A DNA stretch of 10,739 nt from an uncultured Erysipelotrichaceae bacterium (GTDB taxonomy: Bacteria > Bacillota_I > Bacilli_A > RF39 > UBA660). Below the pieces are notes generated by a model that had not been told where the DNA came from, made no database searches, and saw only the letters and a program-made list of their open reading frames with translations. The stretch spans positions 1-10,739 of the forward strand of contig CACXFI010000002.1 in assembly GCA_902766875.1 (NCBI GenBank), in the 5' to 3' direction. Shown in pieces: positions 7,820 to 10,739 of this stretch. The translations under genes and the position numbers were made by a program. Positions within the stretch are counted from its first letter, which is position 1. Every line of letters begins with the position of its first letter.

Positions 7820-8749
7820 TTATTTGGCTTTGATTCCTTGGTAAGTATTTCTTTTTACCATTTCTTTATCTATATCATTGAGTAGGCAAAATTTTTTTAA
7901 TAACCAGGTTGGTTCTATTAATTCTTTGGGATCAGGATCAGCTGTTATTCTATGAATAACTATTTCACTTCTTAATAATTCTAATTGTTTAATAACTATA
8001 TCTATGTATTCTTCTTTTGTAAGAATATGGAATTTATCTTTATTATACATATCAGCTAATTTAGTATCTTTAATTATGTTTAACATATGTATCTTAATTC
8101 CTTGAATATCTAGTTTATTTAAGTGTTTAACTGTATCTAACATCATTTCTTCTGTTTCATATGGAAGGCCATTGATGATATGAACAATAACATTAATATT
8201 CCTTTCTCTTAGTTTTTTAACCATATCATCAAATTGCTCTAGAGTATGACATCTATTTATTAAATTAGAAGTTGATTCATGGATAGTTTGTAATCCTAAT
8301 TCTACTATTAAATAAGTTCTTTTATTTAAATCTTCTAAATAATCTAAGCATTCATCGGTTATAGAATCTGCTCTAGTAGCGATAGATAGACCTATGACAT
8401 TATCTAATTTAAGTAGTGGCTCATATTTTTCTTTCAATACGGAAACTGGGGCATAAGTATTAGTTCTTGCTTGAAAATAAGCTATATATTTACTGTTAGG
8501 CCATTTTTTATCTGTAACACTTTTAACTTTATTAAATTGGGTAATTAAATCTTCATGAATATCTCCACCAAATTCGCCACTACCTGTTTTAGAACAATAA
8601 ATGCATCCTCCATATCCTAAGGTTCCATCTAAATTGGGACAAGTAAAGCCTCCATTTAGACTTACTTTGAATACTTTAGAATTAAATTTATTTTTAAAAT
8701 AATAATTTAGGGTATGATATCTTTTGTTATCTAATGTATATTTAAACAT
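7820..8749 (-). CDS. TIGR01212-family radical SAM protein (YhcC/YtqA-like)
   Basis: This 309-residue protein matches the YhcC/YtqA family of radical SAM enzymes, whose reaction is not well defined to my knowledge. The cluster cysteines are in the unusual family spacing C37-x11-C49-x2-C52 (CPNLDGTLGYGGCIYC). Other family features are FQARTNTYAP (~92-101), the VELGLQT segment (149-155), GLPYET (~194-199) and a C-terminal RITADPDPKELIEPTW-type region (~267-282). Length is normal. The ATG at 8749 has AAGGAAG at 8757-8763 on the minus strand. It is upstream of lexA on the same strand with 66 bases between, and I see no clear terminator there, so some read-through into lexA is possible even though lexA has its own promoter. 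Confidence 0.9.
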   Translation of the reverse strand: MFKYTLDNKRYHTLNYYFKNKFNSKVFKVSLNGGFTCPNLDGTLGYGGCIYCSKTGSGEFGGDIHEDLITQFNKVKSVTDKKWPNSKYIAYFQARTNTYAPVSVLKEKYEPLLKLDNVIGLSIATRADSITDECLDYLEDLNKRTYLIVELGLQTIHESTSNLINRCHTLEQFDDMVKKLRERNINVIVHIINGLPYETEEMMLDTVKHLNKLDIQGIKIHMLNIIKDTKLADMYNKDKFHILTKEEYIDIVIKQLELLRSEIVIHRITADPDPKELIEPTWLLKKFCLLNDIDKEMVKRNTYQGIKAK

Positions 8750-8770
8750 AATATTACTTCCTTTTTAGAT

Positions 8771-8799
8771 ATCTTAACATATAAATACTATTAAGTCTA
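8771..8799 (-). promoter_or_regulatory. Probable promoter of the radical SAM gene
   Basis: On the minus strand TAGACT (8794-8799), a 17-base spacer ending in TGT, and TAAGAT (8771-8776) form a moderate promoter with an extended -10. The transcript would start near 8764, right at the ribosome site. Confidence 0.5.
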
Positions 8800-8810
8800 A
8801 TTTATTTACA

Positions 8811-8816
8811 TATAAT
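8811..8816 (+). promoter_or_regulatory. Possible -10 of the M50 protease gene, implying little or no 5' leader
   Basis: A perfect TATAAT ends only five bases before the ATG at 8822. A start about seven bases downstream would fall on or next to the ATG. No good -35 lies 17 bases upstream (CTATTA). An alternative TATAAA at 8780-8785 would give a leader of about 30 bases. Confidence 0.35.
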
Positions 8817-8821
8817 TTGGT

Positions 8822-9562
8822 ATGAAAATAAAAATAGAGTTTCATTATACATATTTAATTATGGTATTAGGATTTGTATTGACTGGTAGTTTTAGAAATA
8901 TAATAATTTTAACTAGTATAATATTAATTCATGAATTAGGTCATTATCTAGCTAGTATAATAACTAATATAAAAGTGGATAAAATAATTATTTATCCATA
9001 TGGAGGACTAACTAGAATAAATGATAAGATAAATATAAGTATTAATAGAGAATTATTAGTATCTATTAGTGGAATTATATTTCAAAGTATTTATTATTAT
9101 ATAATTATTAATATGAATATATTTAGAACTAGTACAATAGAATTATTTAACCTATATCATTATAGTATTCTATATTTTAATATACTACCTATATATCCAT
9201 TAGATGGTTCTAAGATAATTGATTTATTACTTAGTAAGATAATACCTTATAGAATATCTAATATTATAACTATAATAATATCTATAATTATGATAATTAT
9301 AATTAGTAGCATAAATATATTTATTACGTATAATTATACTTATATAATTATTTTATTTATCTTATCATATGATATATATAAATTTATTAGAGAATTAGAT
9401 TATTTATATAATAGATTTTTATTAGAAAGATATTTATATGATATAAAATATAAGAAGATTAGTATTATTAAAAATAAGAATAATATGTTTAAGAATAGAA
9501 GTCATATAATTAATAATAAAAAAGAAGAGTTAGTATTAAAGAAAATGTTTGACAATAGGTAG
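8822..9562 (+). CDS. M50 family site-2-type intramembrane metalloprotease, SpoIVFB-like
   Basis: This 246-residue membrane protein has the zinc motif HELGH (37-41) in the first hydrophobic region and a second metal-ligand motif PLDG (D128) after ILPIY, in the arrangement of SpoIVFB-type S2P proteases. Such enzymes cut membrane-bound substrates; SpoIVFB processes pro-sigma-K in Bacillus. Hydrophobic segments lie at ~10-50, 78-100, 110-125 and 145-185, followed by a basic cytosolic tail without a clear CBS domain. I count 62 isoleucines (25%), 36 of them ATA. Its place directly before rplU-prp-rpmA matches spoIVFB in Bacillus, but no SpoIVFA-like gene precedes it. There is no Shine-Dalgarno sequence at the ATG; the N-terminus still aligns with the family from memory. 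The true substrate is unknown and sporulation cannot be inferred from this gene alone. Confidence 0.88.
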   Translation: MKIKIEFHYTYLIMVLGFVLTGSFRNIIILTSIILIHELGHYLASIITNIKVDKIIIYPYGGLTRINDKINISINRELLVSISGIIFQSIYYYIIINMNIFRTSTIELFNLYHYSILYFNILPIYPLDGSKIIDLLLSKIIPYRISNIITIIISIIMIIIISSINIFITYNYTYIIILFILSYDIYKFIRELDYLYNRFLLERYLYDIKYKKISIIKNKNNMFKNRSHIINNKKEELVLKKMFDNR

Positions 9563-9577
9563 GAAATATGTTAAAAT
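9549..9577 (+). promoter_or_regulatory. Sigma-A promoter of the rplU-prp-rpmA operon
   Basis: TTGACA (9549-9554), a 17-base spacer ending in TGT, and TAAAAT (9572-9577) form a near-consensus promoter with an extended -10. The -35 lies in the last codons of the M50 protease gene. Transcription should start near 9584, at the beginning of the L21 leader. Confidence 0.85.
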
Positions 9578-9580
9578 TGT

Positions 9581-9675
9581 ATTGTTTTTTAAGACCTCAA
9601 GTTGATTTACAACCGCACGGAAAAGGTAAGAGAAAGAGTATATTACCACCTTTAGATGGCGAGTCTTAAAACAAT
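9581..9675 (+). promoter_or_regulatory. L21 ribosomal protein leader RNA
   Basis: The stretch before rplU folds with a closing helix between 9581-9595 (ATTGTTTTTTAAGAC) and 9663-9675 (GTCTTAAAACAAT), with two bulged T residues. Inside are a small hairpin (GTTG 9601-9604 with CAAC 9610-9613) and a second possible helix (GGTAA 9625-9629 with TTACC 9643-9647, or a shifted AAAGGT with ACCTTT). Position, size and closing stem match the Bacillota L21 leader class, thought to bind L21 for feedback control of the operon. The exact fold is drawn by eye. No intrinsic terminator is evident in it; the strong ribosome site at 9681-9688 lies just outside the closing helix. Confidence 0.8.
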
Positions 9676-9696
9676 AAATAGAGGAGGTATAAATAA

Positions 9697-9996
9697 ATGA
9701 AAGCTATTATCGAAACTGGCGGTAAGCAATACCATGTAGCTGAAGGAGATACAATCTTCGTTGAAAAACTAGATGTAGAAGAAGGAAAAAAGGTTGTATT
9801 TGATAAAGTTCTTATGGCAAATGGTGTAGTAGGAAATCCTTATGTTAAGGGTGCTACAGTTGAAGGTGAAGTTGTAAAGAATGGTAAAAGTAAAAAAATA
9901 ACAATCTTTACTTATGTTCCTAATAAAAAATCTACTAGAAAAAAACAAGGACACCGTCAACCATATACAAAAGTAGAAATTAAAAAAATAAAGTAG
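9697..9996 (+). CDS. rplU: 50S ribosomal protein L21
   Basis: L21 is a 23S-rRNA-binding protein of the large subunit. This 99-residue copy is close to the usual ~102. It starts with the family signature MKAIIETGGKQYHVAEGD and ends with the basic segment KKQGHRQPYTKVEI that contacts rRNA. The start has a near-perfect ribosome site, GAGGAGGT at 9681-9688, eight bases upstream. It is the first gene of the rplU-prp-rpmA operon and is preceded by its leader RNA. CGT arginine codons appear here (in GHRQ), unusual for the window and fitting a highly expressed gene. Confidence 0.97.
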   Translation: MKAIIETGGKQYHVAEGDTIFVEKLDVEEGKKVVFDKVLMANGVVGNPYVKGATVEGEVVKNGKSKKITIFTYVPNKKSTRKKQGHRQPYTKVEIKKIK

Positions 9997-10002
9997 GTTT
10001 TT

Positions 10003-10314
10003 ATGATTAAGGTTAAATCTTATATAAAGGATAATAAATTAGTTAGGATTTCTATTAATGGTCATGCTAATTATAAAGATTATGGTAATGATATAGTTTG
10101 TGCTAGTGTTAGTAGTATAGCATTATGTACTATAAATGCTATTTATTCATTTACAGATAAGTCTATAGATGTTAAAGAAAATAGTGGTAGTTTAGATATA
10201 AATATTTTAGATCAAGATGAGATAACTGTAAAATTACTTGATAATATGATTAGGTGTTTGGCTGATATAGAAAAAGATTATCCTTCTAATATTAAATTAA
10301 GTAAGGAGGAATAA
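10003..10314 (+). CDS. prp: Ribosomal-processing cysteine protease Prp (YsxB)
   Basis: Prp removes the N-terminal extension of L27 in Bacillota before L27 joins the ribosome. The 103-residue protein has the catalytic pair H21 (NGHANYKDYGNDIVCA) and C33, matching the His/Cys dyad of the Staphylococcus enzyme. It lies between rplU and rpmA, the usual place. The ATG is six bases after the rplU stop, with a weak TAGGT site that overlaps that stop, suggesting translational coupling. Its own 3' end carries the strong ribosome site of rpmA. Confidence 0.95.
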   Translation: MIKVKSYIKDNKLVRISINGHANYKDYGNDIVCASVSSIALCTINAIYSFTDKSIDVKENSGSLDINILDQDEITVKLLDNMIRCLADIEKDYPSNIKLSKEE

Positions 10315-10316
10315 AC

Positions 10317-10604
10317 GTGAAGTTTTTAAAGTTAAATATACAATTATTTGCTCATAAAAAAGGACAATCATCTACAAGTAACGGAAGAGATTCTGCTGGT
10401 AGAAGATTAGGAGCAAAAGCTAGTGATGGTGAATATGTAACTGCAGGTTCAATTATTTATCGTCAAAGAGGAACTAAAATTCATCCGGGTAAAAATGTAG
10501 GAAGAGGTACTGATGATACTTTATTTGCTACAATGTCTGGATATGTAAAATATAGTCATTTAGGAAAAGATAGAAAACAAGTTAGTGTTAATGAAACTAG
10601 ATAG
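10317..10604 (+). CDS. rpmA: 50S ribosomal protein L27 with cleavable N-terminal extension
   Basis: L27 reaches into the peptidyl transferase centre with its N-terminus. The precursor is 95 residues. The first eleven end in LNIQLF, followed by AHKKG, which is the Prp cleavage motif with cutting expected between F11 and A12, leaving a mature protein of 84. The family core GRDSAGRRLGAKASDGEYV and the GTKIHPGKNVGRG segment are present. Translation starts at GTG 10317, preceded by AAGGAGG at 10303-10309, which sits within the end of prp. The presence of both Prp and the extension shows that the maturation system is complete here. Confidence 0.97.
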   Translation: MKFLKLNIQLFAHKKGQSSTSNGRDSAGRRLGAKASDGEYVTAGSIIYRQRGTKIHPGKNVGRGTDDTLFATMSGYVKYSHLGKDRKQVSVNETR

Positions 10605-10621
10605 TTATCTATCTTTTTTTT
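10599..10621 (+). terminator. Rho-independent terminator of the rplU-prp-rpmA operon
   Basis: A 6-bp stem (AGATAG 10599-10604 with CTATCT 10609-10614), a 4-base loop and a run of seven or more T residues. The 5' arm contains the last sense codon and the TAG stop of rpmA, so there is no separate 3' untranslated region. Confidence 0.8.
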
Positions 10622-10640
10622 GAAAAATTTTAAATTTTAC

Positions 10641-10669
10641 TAGACATATTAATAAATATATGGTAATAT
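10641..10669 (+). promoter_or_regulatory. Promoter of the CAT tRNA gene
   Basis: TAGACA (10641-10646, one change from TTGACA), a 17-base spacer ending in TGG, and TAATAT (10664-10669) form a good promoter with an extended -10. The start near 10676 lies about seven bases before the tRNA 5' end at 10683. Confidence 0.75.
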
Positions 10670-10682
10670 TAATATTGTCGAT

Positions 10683-10739
10683 GGACCCTTAGCTCAGTTG
10701 GTTAGAGCATCCGGCTCATAACCGGGCGGTCATAGGTTC
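10683..10739 (+). tRNA. tRNA with anticodon CAT, probably tRNA-Ile2 (lysidine type), cut by the window end
   Basis: The 5' acceptor strand GGACCCT, the D arm GCTC-loop-GAGC, and the anticodon arm TCCGG-CTCATAA-CCGGG are all present, with anticodon CAT at 10717-10719. The window stops at the start of the T loop, so the 3' half is missing. The acceptor strand, the A at position 26 and the CTCATAA loop with GGTC in the variable region look more like bacterial tRNA-Ile2, whose C34 is changed to lysidine by TilS to read AUA, than Bacillota elongator tRNA-Met. It is not the initiator, because it lacks the three G-C pairs at the base of the anticodon stem. The Ile2 versus Met call is from memory of known tRNAs. 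Confidence 0.8.

Noticed and set aside
9769..9960. Minus-strand open frame opposite rplU
   Set aside because: It is a shadow of a ribosomal protein gene, with a low-complexity Phe/Tyr-rich product.
10622..10640. A/T palindrome-like stretch between the rpmA terminator and the tRNA promoter
   Set aside because: It is low-complexity A and T runs expected in DNA this AT-rich; no T-tailed hairpin or conserved site is supported.
1..10739. Mycoplasma-type genetic code (TGA as Trp)
   Set aside because: Tryptophan is TGG throughout, and miaB ends at a TGA at its expected C-terminus.
1..10739. Mobile element, CRISPR array or phage island
   Set aside because: I see no transposase, integrase, regular spaced repeats or terminal inverted repeats; the gene content is mostly housekeeping.

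Overview
The window is a stretch of bacterial chromosome from a very AT-rich member of the Bacillota. Arginine is almost always AGA/AGG, A/T-ending codons dominate, and TGA acts as a stop (it ends miaB) while tryptophan is TGG, so the code is the standard one and not the Mycoplasma one. The order M50 protease, rplU, prp (ysxB), rpmA with an L21-type leader RNA, a Gram-positive-type LexA, and L27 with a cleavable N-terminal extension all point to Bacilli or Mollicute-like gut lineages (RF39 or Erysipelotrichia type). That lineage placement is inference from content, not a measured phylogeny.

Layout. Bases 1-2383 hold the 3' part of a large, cysteine-rich, multi-domain surface protein with fibronectin-III-like and Ig-like modules; its start lies upstream of the window. 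A hairpin terminator and an overlapping promoter lead into lepA (elongation factor 4), followed closely by two tandem paralogous small kinase-like proteins of unknown role (4276-5609) and then miaB (tRNA ms2i6A synthase). A perfect bidirectional terminator separates miaB from the minus-strand genes lexA and a TIGR01212-type radical SAM gene. lexA has its own strong promoter with a palindromic putative LexA operator touching the -35 box. A divergent spacer leads to an isoleucine-rich membrane M50 protease (SpoIVFB-like). Its last codons carry the promoter for the rplU-prp-rpmA ribosomal operon, which is preceded by an L21 autoregulatory leader. The window ends inside a tRNA gene with anticodon CAT, most likely the lysidine-modified tRNA-Ile2.

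How the parts work together. Most of the window is translation machinery: LepA acts on stalled ribosomes, MiaB modifies A37 of tRNAs, L21 and L27 are 50S proteins, Prp removes the L27 N-terminal extension, and the CAT tRNA probably decodes AUA, a codon this genome uses heavily. LexA is the SOS repressor. The least ordinary contents are the tandem kinase-like pair, the cysteine-rich surface protein and the SpoIVFB-like protease with no visible SpoIVFA partner next to it. I see no mobile element, CRISPR array or phage gene, and no gene-free stretch over 300 bases.
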